Source: Conchocele bisecta (Eukaryota > Mollusca > Bivalvia > Lucinida > Thyasiridae). From it: a DNA stretch of 64,000 nt. The translations under genes were made by a program, and so were the position numbers. The notes beneath the pieces are model-generated. The model worked only from the letters and a program-made list of their open reading frames with translations. It was not told the DNA's origin and made no database searches. Below are positions 9,561 to 21,263 of this stretch, in pieces; the stretch's first letter is position 1, and the number at the start of each line of letters is the position of its first letter. The stretch lies in contig CM055265.1 of NCBI GenBank assembly GCA_029237695.1, positions 214,784,506-214,848,505 of the forward strand. Reading direction: 5' to 3'.

Positions 9561-10997
9561 TTCGTTATACTATATCTCTGCAACTGCTTCGCCCATTACC
9601 TTGAAACATTCACATGGGTGTTTATCATCATCCATATTTTCATTCTAACCCCCAACCAACCGTGCGGCCCCTGTGCCCAATGTCAAGGTCAAATTACTTT
9701 GAATTTTTTTGTTAAAGTTTTTCGTGTACTATATCTCTGCAACTGCTTCACACCCAATACCTTGATACTTCACATGGGTGTTTATCATCATTGTCGCACC
9801 TGCTTGCGGAAAGCGCGATCCTGTGCCCAATGTCAAGGTCAAATTACTTTGAATTTTTTTGTTAAAGTTTTTTCGTGTATTATATCTCTGCAACTGCTTC
9901 ACCCAATATCCTTGATACTTCACATGGGTGTTTATCATCATTGTTGCACCTGCTTGCGGAAAGCGCGATCCTGTGCCCAATGTCAAGGTCAAATTACTTT
10001 GAATTTTTTTGTTAATTTTTTTTTTCGTGTACTATATCTCTGCAACTGCTTCACACAATACCTTGATACTTCACATGGGTGTTTTATCATCATTGTCGCA
10101 CCTGCTTGCGGAAAGCGCGATCCTGTGCCCAATGTCAAGGTCAAATTACTTTGAATTTTTTTTTTAAAGTTTTTTCGTGTACTATTTCTCTGCAACTGCT
10201 TCACCCAATACCTTGATACTTCACATGGGTGTTTATCATCATTGTCGCACCTGCTTGCGGAAAGCGCGATCCTGTGCCCAATGTCAAGGTCAAATTACTT
10301 TGAATTTTAATTTTTTTGTTAAAGTTTTTTCGTGTATTATATCTCTGCAACTGCTTCACCCAATACCTTGATACTTCACATGGGTGTTTATACATCATTG
10401 TTGCACCTGCTTGCGGAAAGCGCGATCCTGTGCCCAATGTCAAGGTCAAATTACTTTGAATTTTTTTGTTAATTTTTTTCGTGTACTATATCTCTGCAAC
10501 TGCTTCACCCAATACCTTGATACTTCACATGGGTGTTTATCATCATTGTCGCACCTGCTTGCGGAAAGCGCGATCCTGTGCCCAATGTCAAGGTCAAATT
10601 ACTTTGAATTTTTTTGTTAAAGTTTTTTTCGTGTACTATATCTCTGTAACTGCTTACACCCAATACCTTGATACTTCACATGGGTGTTTATCATCATTGT
10701 TGCACCTGCTTGCGGAAAGCGCGATCCTGTGCCCAATGTCAAGGTCAAATTACTTTGAATTTTTTTGTTAACTTTTTTTCTTGTACTATATCTCTGCAAC
10801 TGCTTCACCCAATACCTTGATACTTCACATGGGTGTTTATCATCATTGTCGCACCTGCTTGCGGAAAGCGCGATCCTGTGCCCTATGTCAAGTTCAAATT
10901 ACTTTGAATTTTTTTGTTAAAGTCTTTTCGTGTACTATATCTCTGCAACTGCTTCACCCAATACGTTGATACTTCACATGGGTGTTTATCATCATTG
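9561..10997 (+). repeat. Satellite array of ~150-bp chimeric monomers (about 8 copies)
   Basis: The first monomer has the ordinary form also seen at 11.8-12.7 kb and 15.4-15.5 kb (catcatccatattttcattc ... ccgtgcggcccctgtgccc). From about 9774 the middle is replaced by tgtcgcacctgcttgcgg ... aagcgcgat, the first ~28 bases of an S-family element, joined back to cctgtgcccaatgtcaagg. This chimera is repeated about eight times before the array runs into a full S element at 10998. Each monomer keeps TCAAGGTCA. Confidence 0.85.
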
Positions 10998-11255
10998 TCA
11001 CACCTGCTTGCGGAAAGCGCGATATCGTCGGCATTTTGGCATACGTCCGTCCGTTCCGTCGTCCGTGGTCCGGTTAAAGATTTTTGGTTAAAGTTTTTCC
11101 ATCTACTATATCTATTTTTTTAGTGTCCATGCCTCGCCCCAAGGCGCGACATGCAGGCCACGGTCATCTAGTCTACAAAAAGTGGGTATAATTATGTTAT
11201 CCAAGTGTCTATGCTTGGAAAAAACCTGGCCTTCGTGGCTTTGCCTCGTTTCTTG
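10998..11255 (+). mobile_element. S1: short S-family element
   Basis: Starts TCACACCTGCTTGCGGAAAG (S-family consensus TCGCGCCCGCTTGCGG), then gcatacgtccgtccg, and ends ggcctggccttcgtgg-like sequence with cctcgtttcttg followed by T-runs. 258 bp, no coding. Termini with a 5' TC and a CGCGC/GCGCG hairpin suggest a rolling-circle type element; superfamily not proven. Confidence 0.65.
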
Positions 11256-11451
11256 TTTTTAACTTCACCCATTTTTTCTGCGCAGTCGACTTAGCCATTT
11301 TCAATGCTAAGTTTTTGCGTTTACAATGTTAAGTTTTCGTGTTTAAGTCCATTTCTTTGGTACTGTACCACCTAGGACCACAACCTTTCACAGCTTCATA
11401 ACCAAGGGGTGCCTACCACATACAACTATCCAACATGTGACCATTTTTTTA
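11256..11451 (+). repeat. Single monomer of the 8.6-9.5 kb satellite
   Basis: Carries ttagccattttcaatgc and accacctaggaccacaacc; it shows that S elements lie inside or between copies of that satellite. Confidence 0.75.
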
Positions 11452-12746
11452 TCGCGCCCGCTTGCGGAAAGCGCGATATAGTCGGCCGTTTGGCGTACGT
11501 ACGTACGTACTGTGTCCGATTCAAAGTTTGGTTAAGTTAAGTTTTTTTGTTAAATGTTCAATTTTGTTGTTGTTAAAGTTTGTTAAAGTAATAATTTGTA
11601 GTATGTAAGTTCTTTGAAAGTTAAGTTAGTTTTTGGTTAAGTTTTTTGGTTAATTTTTTGGTTAAGTTTTTGTTTTTTTTAAAGGTGCAGTTGTTCGTTC
11701 ATACTACATCTCCCTGCAACGTTAAAGTTTTTTTGTTAATTCTTTGGTTAAAGTTTTTGTTTAAGTTTTTTGGGTTAAGTTTTTTGGTTAAAGTTTTTGG
11801 TTAAAGTGTTTCGTTATACACCCATCTCGCAACTGCTTTGCAATACCTTGGAAACTTCATATGTTTATCATCATCTATATTTTCATTCTAACCCCCCTCC
11901 TGTGCGGCCCCTGTGCCCAATGTCAAGGTCAAATTACTTTGAAGTTTTTGGTTAAAGTTTTTTGGTTAAGTTTTTTGGTTAAGTTTTTTGGTTAAAGTTT
12001 TTGGTTAAGGTTTTTGGTTAAGTTTTTTGGTTAAAGTTTTTCATTATACTATATCTCTGCAACTGCTTTGCCCATTACCTTGAAACTTCACATGGGTGTT
12101 TATCATCATCTATATTTTCATTCTACCCCCTCCCGTGCTGCCCCTGTGCCCAATGTCAAGGTCAAATTACTTTGAAGTCTTTGGTTAAGTTTTTTGGTTA
12201 AAGTTTTTGGTTAAGTTTTTTTATTAAGTTTTTTGGTTAAAGTTTTTCGTTAAAATTTTTCGTTATACTATATCTCTGCAACTGCTTTGCCCATTAGCTT
12301 GAAACTTCACATGGGTGTTTATCATCATCTATATTTTCATTCTACCCCCCTTCCATGCGGCCCCTGTGCCCAATGTCAAGGTCAAATTACTTTGAAGTTT
12401 TTGGTTAAGTTTTTTGGTTAAAGTTTTTGGTTAAAGTTTTTGGTTAAGTTTTGTGGTTAAAGTTTTTGGTTAAGTATTTTGGTTAAAGTTTTTGGTTAAA
12501 GTTTTTCGTTATACTCTATCTCTGCAACTGCTTTGCCCATTACCTTGAAACTTCATATGGGTGTTTATCATCATCTATATTTTCATTCTACCCCCCTCCC
12601 GTGCGGCCCCTGTGCCCAATGTCAAATTACTTTGAAGTTTTTGGTTAAGTTCTTTGGTTAAAGTTTTTGGTTAAGTTTTTTGGTTAAGTTTTGTGGTTAA
12701 AGTTTTTGGTTAAGTTTTTTGGTTAAGTTTTTTGGTTAAAGTTTTT
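11452..12746 (+). repeat. S-family 5' end followed by (ggttaagttttt)-rich satellite, 4 units of ~235 bp
   Basis: TCGCGCCCGCTTGCGG starts at 11452 and is followed by a gtac microsatellite. The array consists of variable numbers of ttggttaagttttt and ttggttaaagttttt modules, alternating with a monomer carrying atctctgcaactgctttgcc, catgggtgtttatcatcatc and gtgcccaatgtcaaggtc (near 11810, 12040, 12260, 12505). It is interrupted at 12746 by A2. No gene. Confidence 0.75.
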
Positions 12747-14611
12747 AGCTCACCTGAGCAAAGCTCATGTGAGCTATTGTTATGGCAAAGTGTCTGTCGT
12801 CCGTCGTCCGTTGTCCGTCGTCCGTCCGTCCGTGAACATTTTCAATCATCTTCTTCTCCCGAACTGCTGAGCCGATATTGGTCAAACTTCACAGGGATGA
12901 TATATGGGTGATGCCATTTCAGATTTGTTAAAATGGAGTCTTCTCACGAACCGCCAGGCCGATTTCGACGATACTTGGTATGAATGATCGATAGTTAGCG
13001 CTGTTTCAGATTTGTTCATATGGTGGCCCGTGGGTCAAAAATGGGCGTCACCCGAGGGGTCAAATAGGGGTCAAATTTTATTTTTAACCAAATATAGTCA
13101 TGTAATATATCAAATCGAAGGTATCGACGAGACAATCACTCTGGAACATTTTTTGTCTAAATCATATGATTACGTCATCCAAGATGGCCACCGATAGTTC
13201 AAATGGTCATTCTTTTACTAAAGATTTCAAATGTCTTCTTCTTGTAAACTGCTTGGCCAATATTGGCCAAACTTAACTGTAATGGTCTGTGGTTGAAGCC
13301 TGTTCATTTTTGTTAAAATGGAGGTCATCACCAAATCCAAGATGGCCGCCGTTGAGAAGTAGGTCAAATTCTTAAAAAATCTTCTTCTCACGAACCGCCA
13401 GGCCGATTTCGACGATACTGGGTATGAATGATCGATAGTTAGCGCTGTTTCAGATTTGTTCATATGGTGGCCCCTGGGTCAAAAATGGGCGTGGCCCGAG
13501 GGGTCAGCTAGGGGTCAAATTATATTTTTGCCCGAATATGGTCATATAATATATCAAATCGAAGGTATCGACTAGTTGATCACTCTGGACCATTTTTTGT
13601 CTAAATCAGATGATTTTGTCATCAAAGATGGCCACCGAAAGGTAAAAAAGTTGTTCTTTTACTAAAGATTTCAAACGTATTCTTCTTGTGAACTGCTTGG
13701 CCGATATTGGCCAAACTTAACTGTAATGGTCTGTGGGTGAAGCCTGTCCATTTTTGTTAAAATGGAGGTCATCACCAAATCCAAGATGTCCGCCGTTGAA
13801 AAGTAGGTCAAATTGTCAAAAAATCTTCTTCTCACAAACCTCCAGGCCGATTTCGACGAAACTTGGTGTGAATGATTGATAGTTAACGCTGTTTCAGATT
13901 TGTTCATATGGTGGCCCCTGGGTCAAAAATGGGCGTGGCCCGAGGGGTCAACTAGGGGTCAAAATATATTTTTGCCCGAATATGGTTATTATATTATATC
14001 AAATCGAAGGTATCGACTAGTCTATCACTCTGGAGCATTTTTGTCTAAATCAGATGATTTTGTCATCCAAGATGGCCACCAAAGAAAGGTAAAAAAGTTG
14101 TTCATTTACTAAAGATTTCAAACGTATTCTTCTTGTGAACTGCTTGGCCGATATTGGCCAAACTTAACTGTAATGGTCTGTGGGTGAAGCCTGTCCATTT
14201 TTGTTAAAATGGAGGTCATCACCAAATCCAAGATGTCCGCCGTTGAAAAGTAGGTCAATTGTCAAAAGAATCTTCTCACAAACCGCCAGGCCGATTTCGA
14301 CGAAACTTTGTATGAATGATGGATAGTTAACGCTGATTCAGATTTGTTCATATGGTGGCCTCTGGGTCAAAAATGGTCATGCCCGAGGGGTCAAAAAGGG
14401 GTCAAATTTTATTTTTGACCGAATATGGTCATTTTATATATCAAATCGAAGGTATAGCAGTAAATCACATGCACATTCGCAATATATGTTAGATCAGAAG
14501 GTACCAACAAATTCTGTGGAACATTTGAAGTTGTAAGTGAAGAGTCTTTGTGAAATCAAGATGACCACTATGGAGGCTTTTAGGTGAGCGATATAGGCCC
14601 ATTTGGGCCTC
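12747..14611 (+). mobile_element. A2: A-family satellite-core element
   Basis: 5' end AGCTCACCTGAGCAAAGC forms a hairpin (AGCTCAC..GAGC AAA GCTC..GTGAGCT). The 3' end carries AGGTGAGC, the inverse of the 5' GCTCACCT, then an AGGCCC-atTT-GGGCCT hairpin and TC, followed by TT. A gtcgtccgtc tract lies just inside the 5' end. The core is four copies of a ~445-bp unit (gatttcgacgatacttgg, ggtcaaaaatgggcgtgg, ccaagatggccgcc). 1.87 kb, no coding. Confidence 0.8.
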
Positions 14612-14686
14612 TTGTTTGTTATACTATATCTCTGCAACTGCTTTGCCCATTACCTTGAAACTTCACATGGGTGTTTATCATCATTG
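14612..14686 (+). repeat. Resumed satellite monomer after A2
   Basis: atctctgcaactgctttgcc and catgggtgtttatcatcat continue the array interrupted at 12746. Confidence 0.75.
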
Positions 14687-15148
14687 TCGCGCCCGCTTGT
14701 GGAAAGCGCGATATCGTCGGCATTTTGGCATACGTCCGTCCGTCCGTCTGTCCGTCCGGGCACACATTAGGGTACTTATGTTGCTAGCCCCACAGGGTTA
14801 TGGACTTGGTAAAGGATAGGGTTGGTTACAATTAGCCCCCTAAAAAATCGTTTTATGTGGCTAAAAATGGTTTTATGTGGCTAATATTTAACATGTGATA
14901 AGCCACATAAGTATAGTAATGTAAGAACGTCCGTCCGTCCGTCCGTCCGTACGTCCATGTGTCCGGTTAAAGTATTTCGGTTAAAGTTTTTCCATCTACT
15001 ATATCTATTTTTTTAGTGTCCATGCCTTGCCCCAAGGTGCGACATGCAGGCCACAGCCATCTAGTCTACAAAAAGTGGGTATAATTATGTTATCCAAGTG
15101 TCTATGCTTGGAAAAAACCTGGCCTTCGTGGCTTTGCCTCGTTTCTTG
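14687..15148 (+). mobile_element. S3: S-family element with a nested small MITE
   Basis: TCGCGCCCGCTTGTGG start, gtccgtccg tract, the small MITE at 14764-14922, a second gtccgtccg tract, then the family body (ccatctactatatctattt, gcgacatgcaggccacagc) and the 3' end cctcgtttcttg at 15148. No coding. Confidence 0.7.
14764..14922. mobile_element. Small MITE inside the (CCGT)n tract of S3
   Basis: 22-bp imperfect terminal inverted repeats: ACATTAGGGTACTTATG.. and ..CATAAGTATAGTAATGT. The interior includes ggataggg and a partial duplication of the ttttatgtggctaa motif. A 139-bp relative is at 50216-50354, in the CCGT tract of a P-family element. Confidence 0.75.
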
Positions 15149-15610
15149 TTTTGAACTGGACCCATTTTTTCCGCGCAGTCAATGTTAACTTTTCGACTTT
15201 ACAATGTTAAGTTTTCGTGTTTAAGTCCATTTCTTTGGTACTGTACCACCTAGGACCACAAAACTTTCACAGCTTCATAACCAAGGGGTGCCCACCACAT
15301 ACAACTATCCAACGTGTGACCATTTTTTTTACCTTCACCTATTATTTCTACGTTAACTTTTTAACGTACGTCTGGTTAAAGTTTTTTGGTTAAAGTTTTT
15401 CGTTATACTATATCTCTGCAACTGCTTCGTCCATTACCTTGAAACTTTACATGGGTGTTTATCATCATCCATATTTTCATTCTACCCCCCAACCGTGCAG
15501 CCCCTGTGCCCAATGTCAAGGTCAAATGACTTTTATTTTTTTGTGTACAATTTCTCTGCAACTGCTTCACCCATTACCTTGATACTTCACATGGGTGTTT
15601 ATCATCATTG
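15149..15610 (+). repeat. Two satellite monomers between S elements
   Basis: 15149-15340 is a monomer of the 8.6-9.5 kb type (accacctaggaccacaaaac); 15340-15610 is of the 9.6 kb ordinary type (ctaccccccaaccgtgcagc). Confidence 0.7.
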
Positions 15611-15879
15611 TCTCGCCCGCTTGCGGAAAGCGCGATATAGTCGGCATTTTGGCATACGTCCGTCCGTCCGTCTGTCCGTCCGTCCGTCCGTCCGTCCGTC
15701 CGTGTGTCCGGTTAAAGTTTTTCCATCTACTATATCTCTTTTTTTAGTGTCCATGCCTCGCCCCAAGGCTCGACATGCAGGCCACGGCCATCTAGTCTAC
15801 AAAAAGTGGGTATAATTATGTTATCCAAGTGTCTATGCTTGGAAAAAACCTGGCCTTCGTGGCTTTGCCTCGTTTCTTG
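15611..15879 (+). mobile_element. S4: short S-family element
   Basis: TCTCGCCCGCTTGCGGAAAG start, a long gtccgtccg tract, the family body, and end cctcgtttcttg at 15879. As at 10998 and 14687, it follows tgtttatcatcattg, so this monomer plus S looks like a linked unit. Confidence 0.7.
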
Positions 15880-15984
15880 TTTTTTTTTCAAATTCTTTTT
15901 CCATTTTTAGCTCGCCTGCACGAAGTGCAGAAGAGCTTATGTCATACCCCCGGCGTCGTCGGCATCGGCGTTGTCCACAAACTT

Positions 15985-18348
15985 AACTTAAATGTCTTAT
16001 AACTTCTGTTTCCTTTCACGGAACACCTTGTTATTTCATACATGCATTCCTCAGATGACCCTCATACATGCATTCATCTGATGATAATCTATCATGCTAT
16101 AGCAAATCCATGACCAAGCGGCCATCCCTTACCTCAAGGTCAAGGTCACAAACTTAGCACATTCATAAACTTAACATTGTGGTAAATGTCTTATAAGTTC
16201 TGTTTCCTTTCATGGAACGCCTTGTTATTTCATACATGCATTCCTCAGATGACCCTCTATCATGCTGTAGCAAATCCATGACCCACCACCCAGCCCTTAC
16301 CCAAAGGTCAATGTCACAAACTTGGCACATTCATAAACTTAACATTGGGTAAATGTCTGATAACTTCTGTTTCCTTTCATGGAACACCTTGTTATTTCAT
16401 ACGTGCATTCCTCAGATGACCCTCTATCATGCTGTAGCAAATCCATGACCCACCACATAGCCCTTACCCCAAGGTCAAGGTCACAAACTGGCACCATACC
16501 CACAATTCATAAACTTAACGTTGGGCAAATGTCTTATAACTTCTGTTTCCTTTCACGGAACACCTTGTTATTTCATACATGCATTCCTCAGATGACCCTC
16601 TATCATGCTGTAGAAAATCCATGACCCACCACCTAGCCTTACCCCCCCCAAGGTCAAGGTCACAAACTTGGCACATTCATAAACTTAACGTTGGGTAAAT
16701 GTCTTATAACTTCTGTTTCCTTTCATGGAACACCTTGTTATTTCATACATGTATTTCTTCGGATGACCCTCTATCATGTTGTAGCAAATTCATGACCCAC
16801 CACCCAGCCCTTACCCCAAGGTCAAGGTCACAAACTTGGCACATTCATAAACTTAACGTTGGGTAAATGTCTTATAACTTCTGTTTCCTTTCATAGAACA
16901 CCTTGTTATTTCATACATGCATTCCTCAGATGACCCTGTATCATGCTGTAGCAAATCCATGACCCACCACCCAGCCCTTTCCCCAATGCCAAGGTCACAA
17001 ACTTGGCACATTCATAAACTTAATGTTGGGTAAATGTCTTATAACTTCTGTTTCCTTTCATGGAACACCTTGTTACTTCATACGTGCATTCCTCAGATGA
17101 CCCTCTATCATGCTGTAGCAAATCCATGACCCACCACCTAGCCCTTACCTCAAGGTCAAGGTCACAAACTTGGCACATTCATAAACTTAACGTCGGGGTA
17201 AATGTCTTATAACTTTTGTTTCCTTTCATGGAACACCTTGTTATTTCATACATGCATTCCTCAGATGACCCTGTATCATGCTGTAGCAAATCCATGACCC
17301 ACCACCCAGCCCTTACCCCAAGGTCAAGGTCACAAACTTAGCACATTCATAAACTTAACTTTGGAGTAAATGTTTTATAACATCTGTTTCCTTTCATGGA
17401 ACGTCTTGATATTTCATACATGCATTCATCTGATGATAATCTATCATGCTATAGCAAATCCATGACCCAGCGGCCATCCCTTACCTCAAGGTCAAGTTCA
17501 CAAACTTAGCACATTCATAAACTTAACATTGTGGTAAATGTCTTATAAGTTCTGTTTCCTTTCATGAAACGCCTTGTTATTTCATACATGCATTCCTCAG
17601 ATGATCCTCTATCATGCTGTAGCAAATCCATGACCCACCACCCAGCCCTTTCCCAAAGGTCAATGTCACAAACTTGGCACATTCATAAACTTAACGTTGG
17701 GTAAATGTCTGATAACTTCTGTTTCCTTTCATGTAACACCTTGTTATTTCATACATGCATTCCTCAGATGACCCTGTATCATGCTGTAGCAAATCCATGA
17801 CCCAACACCCAGCCCTTACCGCATGGTCAAGGTCACAAGCTTAGCACATTTATAATCTTAATGTTGGGGTAAATGTCTTATAACATCTGTTTCCTTTCAT
17901 GGAACGCCTTGATATTTCATACATGCATTCATCTGATGATACTCTATCGTGCTATAGCAAATCCATGACCCACCGCCCACCCAATCGTTACCCCAAGGTC
18001 AAGGTCACCTCTTAGCATGTTCATAAACTTAACGTTGGGGTAAATGTTGTGTAACTGTTTATTTACAGGGAACGCCTTCATATTTCATACATGCATTCAT
18101 CTGCTGACACTCTATCGTGCTATAGCAAATTCATGACTCACCGCCCATCCCTTTCCCCAAGGTCAAGGTCACAATCTTAGCACATTCATAAACTTAATGT
18201 TGGGGTAAATGTATTATAACATCTGTTTCCTTTCATGGAACGCCTTGATATTTCAAATGTGCATTCATCTGATGATACTCTATCATGCTATAGCAAATCC
18301 ATGACCCACCGCCCATCCCTTACCCCAAGGTGAAGGTCACAAACTTAG
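15985..18348 (+). repeat. A3 core satellite, left part (~14 monomers of ~170 bp)
   Basis: Monomer features: cattcataaacttaacg, gggtaaatgtcttataac, ttctgtttcctttcatgg, tacatgcattcctcagatg, atgctgtagcaaatccatg, cccaaggtcaaggtcac. It aligns by eye with the T1 and T2 core monomers. Confidence 0.9.
18344..18348. repeat. Target-site duplication CTTAG, left
   Basis: CTTAG directly precedes the 5' LTR and recurs directly after the 3' LTR (23336-23340), as expected for a 5-bp duplication of a Ty3/gypsy integrase. Confidence 0.9.
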
Positions 18349-18598
18349 TGTTCTATCATGAACTTACAAGATGTGTAACTCATGCTATACTATGTGATGC
18401 AGTCTTAGCATCTATGAGTTGTATACCCTGATACCTGTATACAGTAGTCTGGATTAACTCTAGTCACTTCCAGTCACACTCTCAGGCTGAACAGTCATAC
18501 TATACTATCATTGTTATTACGTGTATATTAAAAGTATAACCGAACACTACATGTCGTTCAAATACTTACTACCAACATATGCAGTGCATAACAATACA
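18349..18598 (+). repeat. 5' LTR (250 bp)
   Basis: Starts tgttctatcatgaactt and ends gcataacaataca. I found no difference from the 3' LTR on reading both side by side. Confidence 0.95.
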
Positions 18599-18616
18599 TG
18601 GTGTCAGAAGTGAAAG
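18599..18616 (+). promoter_or_regulatory. Primer-binding-site-like sequence
   Basis: TGGTGTCAGAAGTGAAAG starts directly after the LTR, with the TGG expected to pair with a tRNA 3' CCA. Tracts like TGGTGTCAGAAG are common in animal gypsy elements; the tRNA was not assigned. Confidence 0.7.
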
Positions 18617-18690
18617 GATTTATTAGTTAATACCAAGAACGCTTATTAAGTTAACATACTTGGATTAAATTGAAATAAATCTGAAACAGG

Positions 18691-19600
18691 ATGGAACTAT
18701 CTCGGCGTTCCTACAACCACGAATGGACTGGGATTCGTCCAATCTCCCAGAAGCATGGGATAAATTCGCAAGTCACGTTACCTTGATTTTCAAAGGCCCA
18801 TTAAAGGGCAAGGATGATGAAGAGAAAGTTACCTATCTGCTTTTATGGGTGGGCGACCGTGGTCGTGATATTCACAAAACTTGGACCTTATCCGCCGATG
18901 ATGAAAAGGACTTAACCGTTATATGTGACAATTTCAGAGCCCATGTGAGGCCAAAGCTAAATCCAGTATTTGGTCGTTACAAATTCTATAACGAAGTCCA
19001 AGGAGCAGACAGTGTAGAGTCATTTCTTACCAGACTTCGATTATCAGCACGGGACTGTCAGTTCACAGACGCCGAGGAAATGGTTCGAGACCGCATTGTC
19101 TTCGGAACAAATTCACCGAAAGTCCGCGAACGGCTAATAAATGAAGGCGCCGATTTGACATTGGACAAGGCCATACAAATCGCCCAAGGATACCAGTATT
19201 CACGAACAATTGCGTTCGATGAATGTGCAAGACGTGCATGCAGTTCATAACAGGAACCGATTTAACAACAAAAACAAACGACATCTACCGGAACGGCGCG
19301 CACCTCCGACGGCGACGACGTCAAAACCGGAAACCACGTCGCACGATTCCAAGAATCCATGTCGTTACTGTGGCTATAAGCACAACCCATCCGAAACGTG
19401 TCGTGCCAAAGGCAAGCAGTGCACATATTGCAAAAAGTGGCATCACTTCGCGTCTGTGTGTCGCAAGAAACAACGCGATAGTTCACGGAAATCCGTCAGT
19501 GCCATTAATCATGCGAAACAAATTCTGATGATGGGGATTCGGATTTTTTTGTTGATAGTGTTGAATCACACTCTGTCAAGAACGGGCAAGCTTTTGTAGA
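18691..19600 (+). pseudogene. gypsy gag, frameshifted
   Basis: The main frame is open from 18723 to 19250 and reads like a gypsy capsid/nucleocapsid precursor (SSNLPEAWDKF, QGADSVESFLTRLR, VRERLINEG). The better start is probably the ATG at 18691, one frame off, implying a one-base loss within about ten bases of it. Near 19205 the frame changes again, and the next segment carries two zinc knuckles, CRYCGYKHNPSETC and CTYCKKWHHFASVC. A third shift near 19520 leads towards protease. Normally Gag would package the element RNA; this copy cannot make an intact one. Confidence 0.85.
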
Positions 19601-20640
19601 TTTGGAGGTAGGTCCAAATTTCTATCAAACAAATATTTCAAAATTGACACAGGGTCTCAGGTGAATATTTTGCCTGAACGAATTTACCACGACCTTGGCA
19701 TTAAACATGGTTTACAAAAGCCTACAAGCAAATTGTCCGCGTACAATGGTTCAACATTAGATAACGTTGGTTACTGCAAGTTGTCATGCAAGCGTACAAA
19801 CACTGATCAATCTGATTTCTGCCATAACGTTGGTTTCCATGTTGTCAGTACTGAGTCACCGCCAATCTTAGGTCTTGATACATGCCTTGACCTTGACCTT
19901 GTTAAGCTCACTTTCTCAGTTGAGACATGTGACGCTGCCCCGCTTACTAAGCAAACTGTCCTATCCGAATATGCAGACATATTCAATGGCATAGGTACGT
20001 TTTCTGGTGAATGTACCATTCACATAGATCCTAGTGCCAAACCCGTGGTTCATCCGCCACGACGGGTACCTGTTGCACTCCGTGACCGGCTCAAGCAGGA
20101 GCTAGACGGTATGGAAGACAAATCCATTATTGCGAAGGTCACGGAACCCACAGATTGGGTAAGCTCGATGGTCGTAGTCGAGAAGCCAAGTACAGGCAAA
20201 CTGAGGGTATGCATTGATCCTCATGACCTAAACAAAGCGATTCTCAGACCTCATTACCCCATGAGAACACTAGAAGATGTACTCCCTGATCTGTCTGGTT
20301 CACAGTATTACAGCAAGTTAGACACTAAATCCGCCTATTGGACATGTCAGCTGTCGGACGACAGTTCGATACTCACCACATTCAATACCCCTTACGGGCG
20401 ATACCGTTATTTACGGCTTCCGTATGGTTTGAAATCATCGCAAGATGTGTTTCAGCGTAAATTGGATGAGTGTTTAGAGGGTCTAGACGGCGTTGTTGCT
20501 ATCGTTGATGACGTCATTGTGCATGGTCGCACACGTCAAGAGCATGATAGAAACTTGAGAAATGCTCTGCGCCGCATGTCCGAGCGAGGTGTCAAACTCA
20601 AACGAGGACAAATTAGACGTAGGTGTCACTGAAGTTCCAT
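19601..20640 (+). pseudogene. gypsy pol: protease and reverse transcriptase
   Basis: The protease active site is KIDTGSQ at about 19640-19660, followed by ILGLDTCLDLDLV. The RT frame is open to 20632 with STGKLRVCIDP, the LPYGLKSS motif and the catalytic pair as AIVDDV near 20500 (V-D-D where many elements have Y-x-D-D; IVDD or YIDD variants occur in gypsy elements). A frameshift near 20610 ends the frame. These domains would process Gag-Pol and copy the RNA. Confidence 0.9.
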
Positions 20641-21263
20641 ATTTTGGACACATTCTGACAACTCATGGTCTGAAAGCAGACCCAGCGAAAGTGTCTGCAA
20701 TAAGCGACATGGAAGCACCGCAAAATCGCGCTGAGTTAGAGACGATTCTAGGCATGGTCAATTATCTGTCTAAATTTACCCCAAATCTTGCAGACGTCAC
20801 GAGCCCCTTGCGCAGACTGCTTGTCAAGGACGTGATATTCTCATGGGATAAGCCACAGATAGAAGCATTCCGCCAGGTCAAAGATCTCATAACTCAGAGT
20901 CCAGTGCTGGCTTATTATGCTCCAGATAAGCCAGTGACACTGCAGACTGATGCTTCACGTACTGGTTTAGGCAGTGTTCTGATTCAAGATGGCAAGCCGT
21001 AGCATTTGCCTCTAAATCTCTTACATCTGCTGAGACAAAGTATGCCATCATCGAGTTTGGAATTATACGGCATATTGTTTGGCATGAAAAGATTTCACCA
21101 ATAATGTGTATGGTCGACAAGTGGAAGTTGAAACAGACCACCTGCCACTTATCTCAATTATGAGAAAACCACTCCATTCATGTCCACCCAGACTCCAGCG
21201 TATCCTATTACAGCTGAAACAATATGATCTGATAGTAAGGCACGTGCCTGGGAAAGCATTCCT
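20641..21263 (+). pseudogene. gypsy pol: RT thumb/connection and RNase H, broken
   Basis: Continues with YFGHILTTHGLKADP, NYLSKFTPNL and the RNase H start TDASRTGLGSVLIQ. A frame break near 21000 (QDGKP then stop) and another near 21090 split RNase H; the end VRHVPGK resumes in a third frame, and one more break precedes ADTLSR at about 21264. Confidence 0.85.
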
